In this document: positions 50,146 through 57,878 of the stretch, one piece after another
Layout: every line of letters begins with the position of its first letter
Numbering within the stretch: position 1 is the stretch's first letter
NCBI RefSeq assembly: GCF_013408245.1
Contig: NZ_JACBYS010000001.1
Span: 310,001 to 374,000 of the forward strand
Source of the DNA: Duganella sp. 1224
GTDB taxonomy: Bacteria > Pseudomonadota > Gammaproteobacteria > Burkholderiales > Burkholderiaceae_D
Direction of reading: 5' to 3'
Length of the DNA stretch: 64,000 nt
Notes under the pieces: model-generated
Told to the model about the DNA's origin: nothing
What the model saw: only the letters and a program-made list of their open reading frames with translations
Databases searched by the model: none
Program-made: the position numbers and the translations under genes

Positions 50146-51354
50146 TCAGTCCTTCACCACGTTCAGCACTTCGTAGCAGGCGCCCATCGTGTGGTAATCC
50201 ACCTTGCCGGCCGGGCTCTTTTCGTCGGTCAGCTTGCTGTTGTCGGCGCCGAGGATGCGATACCAGGCGCCATACTGATGGTCGACGAAATGCGCCCAGC
50301 TGTAGGCCCAGATCTTGTCGTACCACGTCCAGTAGCGCGCCTCGCCGGTGCGCGCCGCCAGCAGCGCCGCCGTGGCCAGGCTCTCCGCCTGCACCCAGAA
50401 GTACTTGAGATCGTCGCAGATGCTGCCATCCGGCGCGAAACCGTAGTAGATGCCGCCGTGTTCATGATCCCAGGCTTTGGCCAGCGCGGCGTCGAACAGC
50501 TCCACCGCGCGCGGCAGCAGCCAGCGCGGATTCATCGACAGCTGCGCGCCATGGCGCTCCAGCAGCAACAGCAGCTTGGCCCACTCGGTCAGGTGGCCCG
50601 GCTGGTAGCCCCAGGGGCGGAAGATGTTGGTCTTGTCGTTGCGGTTGTACTCCGCATCCACGGACCAGTCATCGTGATAGTGCTCCCACACCATGTTGTC
50701 GGCCAGCGCCGCCTGGCGGATGGTGATGTTGTGCGCCAGCGTTTCGGCGCGCAGCAGGTAGTCGCGGTTGCCGGTCGCTTCAAAGGCGGCGATCAGCGCC
50801 TCGCAGGCGTGCATGTTGGCGTTCTGGCCGCGATAGTTGTCCACGCGCGACCAGTCGGCGCTGGCTTCGTCCGCGTACAGGCCGTGTTGCGGTTCCCAGA
50901 AGCGGCGCTCCATCAGCGCGAAGGTTTCGGTGATCCATTCGGCCGCCTGCGTTTCGCCGGCCATCAGCGCGTGGCTGTACGCCAGCAGCACGAAGGCCAG
51001 GCCGTAGCAGTGGTTGGTGCCGTCAATGACACCGCGCACGCCGTCCTTCCATTCCAGCTGCCAGGCATAGCCGCCGGTATGCGGATCGCGGTGGACGTCG
51101 CGCAGGAAGGCCAGCGCGTGGCGCAGACGCTGGCGGTCTTCCGTATCCCCGAACTGCCGCCACGCCATCGCATAGTTGAAGACGAAGCGCGTGCTGCTGA
51201 CCAGATGGCGCGTGTGCGCATCGTAGACGGTGCCGTCGTCCTTGTAGAAGTGATACAGGCCGCCGCTGGGGTCGACGCAGCGGCTGTCGTAGAACTGTTT
51301 GGTATGGCGGATGTGGTTGAGCAGGGTGGTGCGGGATCGGAAATCAGGGGCCAT
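50146..51354 (-). CDS. AGE-family isomerase/epimerase (probable D-mannose isomerase)
   Basis: A 402-residue (alpha/alpha)6-barrel protein. ATG 51354 is 2 bp after the lacI stop; longer in-frame sequence lies inside lacI. Conserved residues include CYGLAFVLLAYS, YRGQNANMHACEALIAA, the catalytic-type His in WGYQPGHLTEWAKLL and a second His in DYHTMGACYE, as in mannose isomerases and YihS. N-acylglucosamine 2-epimerase activity is the alternative in this family, but the mannanase context favours mannose to fructose. Confidence 0.82.
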   Translation of the reverse strand: MAPDFRSRTTLLNHIRHTKQFYDSRCVDPSGGLYHFYKDDGTVYDAHTRHLVSSTRFVFNYAMAWRQFGDTEDRQRLRHALAFLRDVHRDPHTGGYAWQLEWKDGVRGVIDGTNHCYGLAFVLLAYSHALMAGETQAAEWITETFALMERRFWEPQHGLYADEASADWSRVDNYRGQNANMHACEALIAAFEATGNRDYLLRAETLAHNITIRQAALADNMVWEHYHDDWSVDAEYNRNDKTNIFRPWGYQPGHLTEWAKLLLLLERHGAQLSMNPRWLLPRAVELFDAALAKAWDHEHGGIYYGFAPDGSICDDLKYFWVQAESLATAALLAARTGEARYWTWYDKIWAYSWAHFVDHQYGAWYRILGADNSKLTDEKSPAGKVDYHTMGACYEVLNVVKD

Positions 51355-51356
51355 TA

Positions 51357-52385
51357 TCAGGTCCGTTTGAAGTTGAGTAGGTTCTTGGGGCGCCAGCCTT
51401 CCGTGACCGTGCTGGCGCGGATGATTAATTCCACCGGCGAGATTTTTTCCACCGGCTCGTCGGGCTGGCCGTTGAGCAGCAGGTCCACGCCCAGCGCACC
51501 CAGCGCCTTCTTGTCGATGCGCAGCGTGGTCAGGGGACGGTGCCCCAGCACGGCGGTGGAGATGTCGTCGAAGCCGACAATGGCGACGTCGTGCGGCACC
51601 TTCAGTCCCCTGGCCAGGCAGCAGCGCATGGCCACCAGCGCGGCGCTGTCGTTGTAGCAGAACACCGCGTCCGGTGGATGCGGCAGATCGAGGAGCTGCT
51701 CCATCGCCTCCCAGGCGCCGGTTTCGAGGTCGACGCCATCCGGCAGGCAGGCCTCCAGGCGCGGATCGGCCAGGATGCCTTCCTCGAACAGGGCCTGGCG
51801 GTAGCCGCGCGCGCGTTCGCGGATCGAGTAGTGCGCCAGCGGGCCGGAGATGAAGCCCACCCGGGTGCGGCCGGTGTCGATCAGGTGCCGGGTCGCCAGG
51901 TAGCCGCCCATCATATTGTCCGGATTGACGGAGCTGTAGCCGCGCAGCTTCATATCGATCAGCACCAGCTGCTTGCCGGTCGAGCGCAGGGCGCTCAGCG
52001 TCTCCGGCTCGAAGAAGCCGGCGCAGACGATGCCGTCCGGCGCGTGCATGCGGATCTGGTCGATCAGGCCATCGGCCGGCCCCACCGCCATGAAGGACAG
52101 CACGATGCCCTGCTTGCGGCACGCTTCCTCGGCGCCATGCAGCACCTGGGAGTAGAACGGGCTGCTGGCGGCGGTGTTGTGCTGGCGGTGCAGCAGGAAG
52201 GTCAGGCGGCGCAGCCGCTTCGGCCGCAGCTTGCAAAAGTCGTATCCCAGCGTACGCGCCGTTTCCAGCACCATCTGGCGGGTAGCTTCGGTCAGGCCGG
52301 GTTCATTTTTCAGCGCGCGTGAAATCGTCCCCGCCGACACGCCAGCGACCCGGGCGATGTCCCTGATCGTGATGTTCGTGCCCAT
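51357..52385 (-). CDS. LacI-family transcriptional regulator
   Basis: A 342-residue repressor. The DNA-binding helix-turn-helix is at residues 4-25 (ITIRDIARVAGVSAGTISRALKN, written in part), followed by a periplasmic-binding-like sugar domain (LTFLLHRQHNTAASSPFYSQVLHG, DAVFCYNDSAALVAMRC, VGFDDISTAVLGHRPLTTLRI). ATG 52385 is favoured over an earlier in-frame ATG, with AGGAG upstream. It heads lacI-AGE-pfkB and is divergent from the mannanase, with two operator-like palindromes in between; it likely represses both directions until a mannose or mannooligosaccharide signal binds. Confidence 0.92.
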   Translation of the reverse strand: MGTNITIRDIARVAGVSAGTISRALKNEPGLTEATRQMVLETARTLGYDFCKLRPKRLRRLTFLLHRQHNTAASSPFYSQVLHGAEEACRKQGIVLSFMAVGPADGLIDQIRMHAPDGIVCAGFFEPETLSALRSTGKQLVLIDMKLRGYSSVNPDNMMGGYLATRHLIDTGRTRVGFISGPLAHYSIRERARGYRQALFEEGILADPRLEACLPDGVDLETGAWEAMEQLLDLPHPPDAVFCYNDSAALVAMRCCLARGLKVPHDVAIVGFDDISTAVLGHRPLTTLRIDKKALGALGVDLLLNGQPDEPVEKISPVELIIRASTVTEGWRPKNLLNFKRT

Positions 52386-52467
52386 TCTTGTCAATCTCCT
52401 ACGGTATGAGCGCAGTCTTGCATAGCGTCTGTTGACGGTCAAACGCGACCGGCAATCGGCCGTCGAG

Positions 52468-52486
52468 TTTAGCGCAATTTACTAAA
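52468..52486. promoter_or_regulatory. Candidate LacI-type operator O1
   Basis: The 19-bp imperfect palindrome TTTAGCGCAATTTACTAAA, flanked by G and C to extend symmetry to 21 bp. It lies 82 bp from the lacI start. Read in the same sense as the complement of O2 it shares TTTAGCGC-N5-ACTAAA, 14 of 19 bases. That shared pattern in the only divergent spacer next to a LacI gene supports its being the regulator's site. Confidence 0.7.
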
Positions 52487-52543
52487 CAAGCCGGCTTTAG
52501 CCCCGAACACCCATCCGCGCCCCGTTGCGCCGGCGCCGGTGTG

Positions 52544-52562
52544 TTTAGTGGCGCGCGCTAAA
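52544..52562. promoter_or_regulatory. Candidate LacI-type operator O2
   Basis: The 19-bp palindrome-like TTTAGTGGCGCGCGCTAAA, again flanked by G and C. Its complement is TTTAGCGCGCGCCACTAAA, matching O1. It is 91 bp upstream of the mannanase start and 76 bp (centre to centre) from O1, about seven helical turns, compatible with looping by a tetrameric or paired dimeric repressor. A half-site (TTTAG) also occurs at about 52496. Confidence 0.7.
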
Positions 52563-52653
52563 CTGCACCCGGATGACGCCTGCTGTTTGACCGTGCGCCG
52601 GCGGCCATGCAAAATCGATTGCATTAATATAAAAATCACCCGAGGAGCGAGAC

Positions 52654-53976
52654 TTGAGACCACTGTACCGATTTTGCGCGGCCGCGCTGATGGCCGCCAG
52701 TTGCGGCATCGTCGCGGCGGCGCCGGCCGCCGGCAGCGACTTTGTGACCGTCAACCAGACACATTTCGCCCACAAGGGGCAGGCGTATTACATCGTCGGC
52801 GCCAACTTCTGGTACGGCGGTTATCTGGGCGCGGCCAGCGGTGTGGGCGATCGCGCGCGCCTGCTGAAAGAGCTGGATAACATGAAGGCCATCGGCATCA
52901 ACAACCTGCGCGTGTTGGCGGTGTCCGAAAAAACCGACATGAAGAGCGCCGTGCGCCCGGCTACCACCAACGCGCCGGGGCAGTATGACGAAACGCTGCT
53001 GGCCGGCCTGGACTTCCTGATGGCGGAAGTGGCCAAGCGCGACATGACCGTGGTGCTTTACCTGAACAACTTCTGGCAGTGGTCGGGCGGCATGACGCAG
53101 TACCTGAACTGGTTTGAGGGCACGCCGGCGCTGGACCCGAACGTGACCAGGGATTACGACACCTACATGCGGAAAACCGCCGGCTTTTACCGCAATGCCG
53201 CCGCGCAGGCCGAGTACCGCAAGGTCATCGCCAGCATCGTCAAGCGCGTGAACACCATCACCGGCAAGCCGTACACCGAGGACACCCACATCCTGTCGTG
53301 GCAACTGGCCAACGAGCCGCGTCCGGGCAACGGCAAGGCCACGCCGGAAGAAAAGGCGGTCTACGTCAAGTGGATCGACGAGACGGCGGGCTACATCCAT
53401 GGCCTCGACCGGAACCACCTGGTCAGCAGCGGCAGCGAAGGCCTGGCCGGCTCGGCGCAGGATGCGCAGCTGTACCTCGACGCGCACCGCACCCAACATA
53501 TCGACTACCTGACGTATCATCTGTGGCCGAAGAACTGGAACTGGTTCGACTCACACAATCCGGACGGCAGCTGGGACAACGCCATCGGCAAAAGCCGCGA
53601 TTACCTGAACACGCACATCGAGCTGGCCAAAAAGCTGGGCAAGCCCATCGTGCTGGAGGAATTTGGCCTGGACCGTGATGGTCCGTCGTTCAGCGTCAAG
53701 GCCACCACCCACATCCGCGACCGCTTCTACCGCGAGGTGTTCGAGATCGTCACCACGCGCGCGAAGAAAGGCGATCCGATCGCCGGCTTCAATTTCTGGG
53801 CCTGGGGCGGCGCCGGCCGCGCCGCCAATGCGGACTACTGGTGGAAGCCGGGTAATGACTTTGTCGGCGATCCGCCGCAGGAAGAGCAGGGCCTGTACTC
53901 CGTGTTCGACTCGGACGTGACCTCGCTCATCCTGATCAAGGAATACGGCGACAAGCTCCACGCGATCAAGCGCTAA
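52654..53976 (+). CDS. Secreted GH5 endo-beta-1,4-mannanase
   Basis: A 440-residue exported glycoside hydrolase. The start is TTG 52654 with GAGGAG 6 bases upstream; the signal peptide runs to about 26 (GIVAAAPAAG). The acid/base Glu is E221 in QLANEPRPG and the nucleophile E336 in VLEEFGLDRD, as in GH5 clan A. The segment HIDYLTYHLWPKNWNWF is typical of GH5 subfamily 7 mannanases (mannan endo-1,4-beta-mannosidase). It heads a mannanase-esterase-esterase operon divergent from lacI. No carbohydrate-binding module. Confidence 0.88.
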   Translation: MRPLYRFCAAALMAASCGIVAAAPAAGSDFVTVNQTHFAHKGQAYYIVGANFWYGGYLGAASGVGDRARLLKELDNMKAIGINNLRVLAVSEKTDMKSAVRPATTNAPGQYDETLLAGLDFLMAEVAKRDMTVVLYLNNFWQWSGGMTQYLNWFEGTPALDPNVTRDYDTYMRKTAGFYRNAAAQAEYRKVIASIVKRVNTITGKPYTEDTHILSWQLANEPRPGNGKATPEEKAVYVKWIDETAGYIHGLDRNHLVSSGSEGLAGSAQDAQLYLDAHRTQHIDYLTYHLWPKNWNWFDSHNPDGSWDNAIGKSRDYLNTHIELAKKLGKPIVLEEFGLDRDGPSFSVKATTHIRDRFYREVFEIVTTRAKKGDPIAGFNFWAWGGAGRAANADYWWKPGNDFVGDPPQEEQGLYSVFDSDVTSLILIKEYGDKLHAIKR

Positions 53977-53993
53977 AACAACTGAAAAGGAAA

Positions 53994-54728
53994 ATGATGC
54001 GTAAATTGTTGATTTCTCTGCTGCTGGCGGCCGCCTGCTTGCCGGCGATGTCGGCGGTGGCGGCGGATGGCGCCTCCTGCAGCCTGACCCCCATGCCGCG
54101 CCAGAAAGACTACCCATGGATGTCGATCGCGCGCTGGCACCAGTTCTTTGATGAGGACGTGGCGGTGGCCGACAAGGGCGGTGTGGATCTGCTGTTCGTC
54201 GGCGATTCGATCACCGAAATGTGGAACCAGGCGGTGTTCGACCGCGCCTTTGGCGGCTGGCGCACTGCCAACTTCGGCGTCGGCGGCGACCACACCGGCA
54301 ACCTGTTGTGGCGCCTGCAGAACGGCCACGCCGAAAAGCTGCGCCCCAAGGCGGTGGTGCTGACTATTGGTGTCAACAACTTCAACTTCTGCGACGCCAC
54401 GCCGGAGCAAGCCTACCAGGGCGTCAAGGCGGTGGTGGAACTGCTGCGCAAGATCTACCCGGATGCGCGCATCCTGCTGAACGCCGTGCTGCCATATGGC
54501 CAGACCACGCAGAGCCCGCAGCGTCTCAAGGTGGTGGAACTGAACCGCATGGTGGCCAACCTGAACGATGGCCAGCATGTGTTCTACCAGGACTATGGCC
54601 TGTTCTTCCTGCAACCGAACGGCGACATGTCGGCCGACGTCATGCCCGATTTCCTGCACCCCAGCCCCAGGGGCTACCAGATCTGGGCGGACGCCATGCT
54701 GCCGGCGATCCGCAAGCTGATGGAGTGA
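53994..54728 (+). CDS. Secreted SGNH/GDSL-family esterase (acetylhydrolase-like)
   Basis: A 244-residue exported esterase, signal peptide about 1-24 (SAVAAD). The four SGNH blocks are present: block I FVGDSIT with the Ser, block II NFGVGGDHT with Gly, block III IGVNNFNF with Asn, and block V PDFLHPSPRGY with the Asp-His pair. It resembles platelet-activating factor acetylhydrolase-like sugar esterases. It lies 17 bp after the mannanase gene and just before the CE2-like gene, so a role in removing acetyl groups from plant mannan is reasonable but inferred. Confidence 0.85.
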   Translation: MMRKLLISLLLAAACLPAMSAVAADGASCSLTPMPRQKDYPWMSIARWHQFFDEDVAVADKGGVDLLFVGDSITEMWNQAVFDRAFGGWRTANFGVGGDHTGNLLWRLQNGHAEKLRPKAVVLTIGVNNFNFCDATPEQAYQGVKAVVELLRKIYPDARILLNAVLPYGQTTQSPQRLKVVELNRMVANLNDGQHVFYQDYGLFFLQPNGDMSADVMPDFLHPSPRGYQIWADAMLPAIRKLME

Positions 54729-54730
54729 AC

Positions 54731-55780
54731 ATGATGCGCGCATTTGCCATAGCCTTGCTGGCCGCGGCGGCCGCCGCGGCCGGGATCGCGGGCGCCGCCA
54801 CCATGCCGGCCAGCGATCCGCACGTGACGATCATGGGGCGCACGCAGCTTGCCGAGCGTGGCGCCGTGCGTTTCAGCTACCCCGGCGTGACCTTCTACGT
54901 GAACTTTGAAGGTACGCGCCTGAGCGCAAACGCCGAGGCCAGCGGAGCGTTCAGCTACCTGGACGTAATCGTCGACGGCGCGGCCCGCAAAGTGCATCTT
55001 GCCGAAGGGCGCCAGACGCTGGCGCTGGCCGAAGGGCTGGCGCCAGGACCGCACACGGTGGAAGTCGTCAACCGCACGGAAACCTGGCAGGGCACCGCCA
55101 GCCTGCTGAATTTCGACACCGACGGCACCTGGCGCGCCGCCACGCAGCTACCCGCGCGCAAGCTGCTGATCCTGGGCGACTCCATCACCTGTGGCGCGGT
55201 GATCGACCGGGTGCCGGGCGACGACAAAGGCGCGGCATCGGGCAATCCGCGCGTGTCTTACGGCATGGTGTTGGCGCGCCAGCTCAACGCGCAAGTGCAA
55301 CTGGTGTGCTACGGCGGCCGAGGCCTGATCCGCACCTGGGAAGGCAAGACCAATGACCTCAACCTGGCGGACTACTATGGCATGGCGCTGCCCACCCAGC
55401 CCTCCGCCGTGCCCTGGGACCAGCGCAACTACCGGCCGGACGCCATCCTCATCGCCATCGGCACCAACGACATGACGCCAGGCATTCCGGAGCGCGAGCA
55501 GTATGTGACGGCCTACGTGTCGCTGCTGCGCACACTGCTGAAGGACCATCCGCAGGCGCAAATCATGTTGACGGAGGGCGGCATGCTGCATGGGGAAAAA
55601 CAGGCGGCGTTGCGCAGCTATATCGAGGACACGGTACGCCGTGTCGGCGATCAGCGCGTCCACGCGATCAGGTCGACCGGCTATCCGGGCGATGAAAAGA
55701 ATGCCCACCCCACGCGCGAACAGAACACCAGCATCGCCAACGACCTGCTGCCGCAGGTGAAGGCGGTCATGCGCTGGTGA
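54731..55780 (+). CDS. Secreted CE2-like SGNH carbohydrate esterase
   Basis: A 349-residue exported protein: signal peptide about 1-24, then a beta-sandwich domain (about 30-135; GAVRFSYPGVTFYVNFEGTRLSA, FSYLDVIVDG) and an SGNH domain with LILGDSITCGA, VCYGGRGL, IAIGTNDMTPG and a late His in NAHPTREQN. The N-terminal jelly roll plus SGNH order is that of CAZy family CE2, deacetylases that act on acetylated mannans and xylans. ATG 54731 is 2 bp after the preceding stop; upstream in-frame sequence overlaps the neighbour and is not used. Confidence 0.85.
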   Translation: MMRAFAIALLAAAAAAAGIAGAATMPASDPHVTIMGRTQLAERGAVRFSYPGVTFYVNFEGTRLSANAEASGAFSYLDVIVDGAARKVHLAEGRQTLALAEGLAPGPHTVEVVNRTETWQGTASLLNFDTDGTWRAATQLPARKLLILGDSITCGAVIDRVPGDDKGAASGNPRVSYGMVLARQLNAQVQLVCYGGRGLIRTWEGKTNDLNLADYYGMALPTQPSAVPWDQRNYRPDAILIAIGTNDMTPGIPEREQYVTAYVSLLRTLLKDHPQAQIMLTEGGMLHGEKQAALRSYIEDTVRRVGDQRVHAIRSTGYPGDEKNAHPTREQNTSIANDLLPQVKAVMRW

Positions 55781-56450
55781 GGATGTGGCCCAGCCACGGC
55801 GCCAGCAGCACCATCAGCACGCCGCTGAAGATCATGGTGAGGCTGGCGACCGCGCCTTCCTGCGGGCCGATGGCGCGCGCCTTGCTCAAGCCGAAACCGT
55901 GCGCCGCCGCGCCGTACGGCGCACCGCGCGCGATGCGCATGCGCAGCGGTAGGCGCGCCAGCAGCACTTGTCCCAGCAGGATGCCGAACAAGCCGGTGAT
56001 GATGACAAAGACGCCGGTCAGTTGCGCAGAGCCGCCCAGGTGGCGCGTGGCTTCCAGCGCAAACGGCGTGGACACCGAGCGCGCCAGCAGGCTTTGCGCC
56101 AGGCTGCCGTGCAGGCCAAGCACGCGGTCCAGCAGCAGCGTGCTGCCCAGCGAGGCGACGATGCCGGCCACGCTGCCCAGCGACAGCGCCAGCCAGTGCT
56201 CCTTCACCAGGTCGCGGTACTGATAGATCGGCAGCGCAAACGCCACCGTCGCCGGGCCGAGCAGCCACGATAGCCAGCGCGTATCGCCGAAGTAGACGGG
56301 GAAGGGCGTGGACGACAGCTGCACCACCGCGATCAGCACCGCCGACGTGGCAATGGCGGGCGTCAGCCAGACGCGCGGATAACGCTTGTGCAGCGCCTGA
56401 TTCGCATAGAACAGGCCCAGTGTCAGCAGCAGGAACAGCAGCGGCTTCAC
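55767..56450 (-). CDS. LrgB/CidB-family membrane protein
   Basis: A 227-residue polytopic protein with about seven membrane segments. It shows the LrgB signature (FALPIYQYRDLVKEHWLAL, SVAGIVASLGSTLLL, RSVSTPFALEATRHLGG, RGAPYGAAAHGFGLSKA). Family members work with LrgA/CidA in holin-like control of murein hydrolases or in pyruvate/organic-acid transport. Its start overlaps the LrgA-type stop by 4 bp, and its 3' end overlaps the convergent CE2 gene by 14 bp. Confidence 0.9.
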   Translation of the reverse strand: MKPLLFLLLTLGLFYANQALHKRYPRVWLTPAIATSAVLIAVVQLSSTPFPVYFGDTRWLSWLLGPATVAFALPIYQYRDLVKEHWLALSLGSVAGIVASLGSTLLLDRVLGLHGSLAQSLLARSVSTPFALEATRHLGGSAQLTGVFVIITGLFGILLGQVLLARLPLRMRIARGAPYGAAAHGFGLSKARAIGPQEGAVASLTMIFSGVLMVLLAPWLGHILTSA

Positions 56451-56845
56451 GCGGCACGCTCCGCGCGCAGGCGGCGCAGCTTGCGTCCCCGCTCAAAGCG
56501 GCATACCCATTCGACGGTGAATGCCGTGGCCAGCATTACGCAGGTGAAGCCGATGCCGATGGCCGCAAACAGCCGCAGCCCGTCCTCCTTCAGCAGGCCG
56601 GTGAACTGCACCACCGACACCACCAGCGGAATGAAAAACAGCAGCATGTTCGACAGCAGCCAGTCCGCGCCGTGCTCAATGACGGCCGGCCGCAGCACGC
56701 CGCTTTGCAGCAGGACGACCATGATGATCAGGCCAACCACGCCCCCGGAAAAGGGCAGTCCGACCCAGGACGAGAAGCGGTCGGCCGCATACCACGCCGC
56801 GATCAGCCCCAGGACCTGCATCAGTGTGTAGACAATTCGTTTCAT
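56447..56845 (-). CDS. CidA/LrgA-family membrane protein
   Basis: A 132-residue protein with four membrane segments: IVYTLMQVLGLIAAWYAADR, LPFSGGVVGLIIMVVLLQSGVL, a central helix (LLSNMLLFFIPLVVSVVQF) and LFAAIGIGFTCVMLATAFTV. The LPFSGGVVGLI stretch replaces the LPxPGxVxGM pattern of the family. A basic C-terminus (RGRKLRRLRAERAA) lies in the cytoplasm. It is the first gene of a two-gene operon with the LrgB-type gene, divergent from a LysR regulator. Confidence 0.88.
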   Translation of the reverse strand: MKRIVYTLMQVLGLIAAWYAADRFSSWVGLPFSGGVVGLIIMVVLLQSGVLRPAVIEHGADWLLSNMLLFFIPLVVSVVQFTGLLKEDGLRLFAAIGIGFTCVMLATAFTVEWVCRFERGRKLRRLRAERAA

Positions 56846-56922
56846 ATTGCCATTCTAGGTGTTGGCGGATAAAAGATAAAATGAATTAAAATTATTAAAA
56901 TCATTCTGAATTGGAATAGATC

Positions 56923-57828
56923 ATGGACATCCGCGCGCTGCGCTATTTCGTCGCTGTCGTCGACCACCAGAGCTTCAGCCGCGCCGCCGAGGCGCTGTAC
57001 GTGACGCAGCCGACGGTCAGCAAGATGATCCAGCAGCTGGAGCAGTCGCTCGACCTCACGCTGCTGGAGCGCGTGGGCAAGCGCTTCACGCTGACCGACG
57101 CCGGCAACGTGGTGCTGCAGCGCGGCCGGGCGCTGCTGGCCATGCATGAAGAGATGGGCGTGGAGCTGCAGGACCTGCAGCAGCTGCGGCGCGGCGACCT
57201 GCGCATCGGCGTCACCCAGCAGTCGCATGCCTCGCTGGCGCCGCTGCTGGCGGCGTATCACCAGCGTTATCCGCAGATAGAGCTCAAGCTGTTCGAAGGC
57301 GGTTCGCAGGGCATCGAGGCGGACCTGCGCAGCGGCGCGCTGGAGATGGGAACGATGCTGGACTACCCGTCCAACGCCGCCGTATGGCAGGAGTTCGAGT
57401 CCTTCCCGCTGCTCACATCGCCCATTTGCCTGCTGGCGCCCAGGGATTCGCCCTGGCGCGGCCGGCGCGGCGTCAAGCTGGGCGAGCTGGCCGACTGCGC
57501 GTTCATCTTCTACGGCGAAGGCTTCGCGCTGAACGAGGTGATGGCCGACGCCTGCCTGCGCGCCGGTTTCACGCCGCGCATCAGTGGCCGCAGTGGCCAG
57601 TGGGATTTCGTCGCCTCGCTGGTGCGACTGGGCGTGGGCGTCACGCTGCTGCCCAAGGTGTTCTGTGACACGCTGGAAAAGGGCCGCTTCACGGTGGTGC
57701 GGCTGGAACAGCCGGCGCTGGACTGGAAGCTGATGCTGGCCTGGCGGCGCGGCGGCCACCTGTCGTTCGCGGCGCGCGCCTGGCTCGATCTGGTGCGCAG
57801 TAAAGCCGCTGGCCGTGCGCAGTCATAG
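56923..57828 (+). CDS. LysR-family regulator, likely controlling the adjacent lrgA/lrgB pair
   Basis: A 301-residue LTTR. The helix-turn-helix lies at about 3-60 (MDIRALRYFVAVVDHQSFSRAAEALYVTQPTVSKMIQQLE, written in part), with an effector domain from about 90. It is transcribed divergently from the lrgA-type gene across a 77-bp A+T-rich gap that contains ATTAAAATTATTAAAAT, where a LysR T-N11-A box would be expected. By analogy with CidR it may respond to acetate or pyruvate-type metabolites; the ligand is inferred only. Confidence 0.9.
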   Translation: MDIRALRYFVAVVDHQSFSRAAEALYVTQPTVSKMIQQLEQSLDLTLLERVGKRFTLTDAGNVVLQRGRALLAMHEEMGVELQDLQQLRRGDLRIGVTQQSHASLAPLLAAYHQRYPQIELKLFEGGSQGIEADLRSGALEMGTMLDYPSNAAVWQEFESFPLLTSPICLLAPRDSPWRGRRGVKLGELADCAFIFYGEGFALNEVMADACLRAGFTPRISGRSGQWDFVASLVRLGVGVTLLPKVFCDTLEKGRFTVVRLEQPALDWKLMLAWRRGGHLSFAARAWLDLVRSKAAGRAQS

Positions 57829-57878
57829 TAATATGGCAAGCCCACGGTTTGGCGGCGGCCACTTTTAACAGGACGGAT

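Noticed and set aside
51355..52236. N-terminal extension of the AGE isomerase gene
   Set aside because: It overlaps lacI in another frame. AGE homology begins at 51354.
54221..54730. N-terminal extension of the CE2-like gene
   Set aside because: It overlaps the preceding SGNH gene in another frame. The signal peptide begins at 54731.
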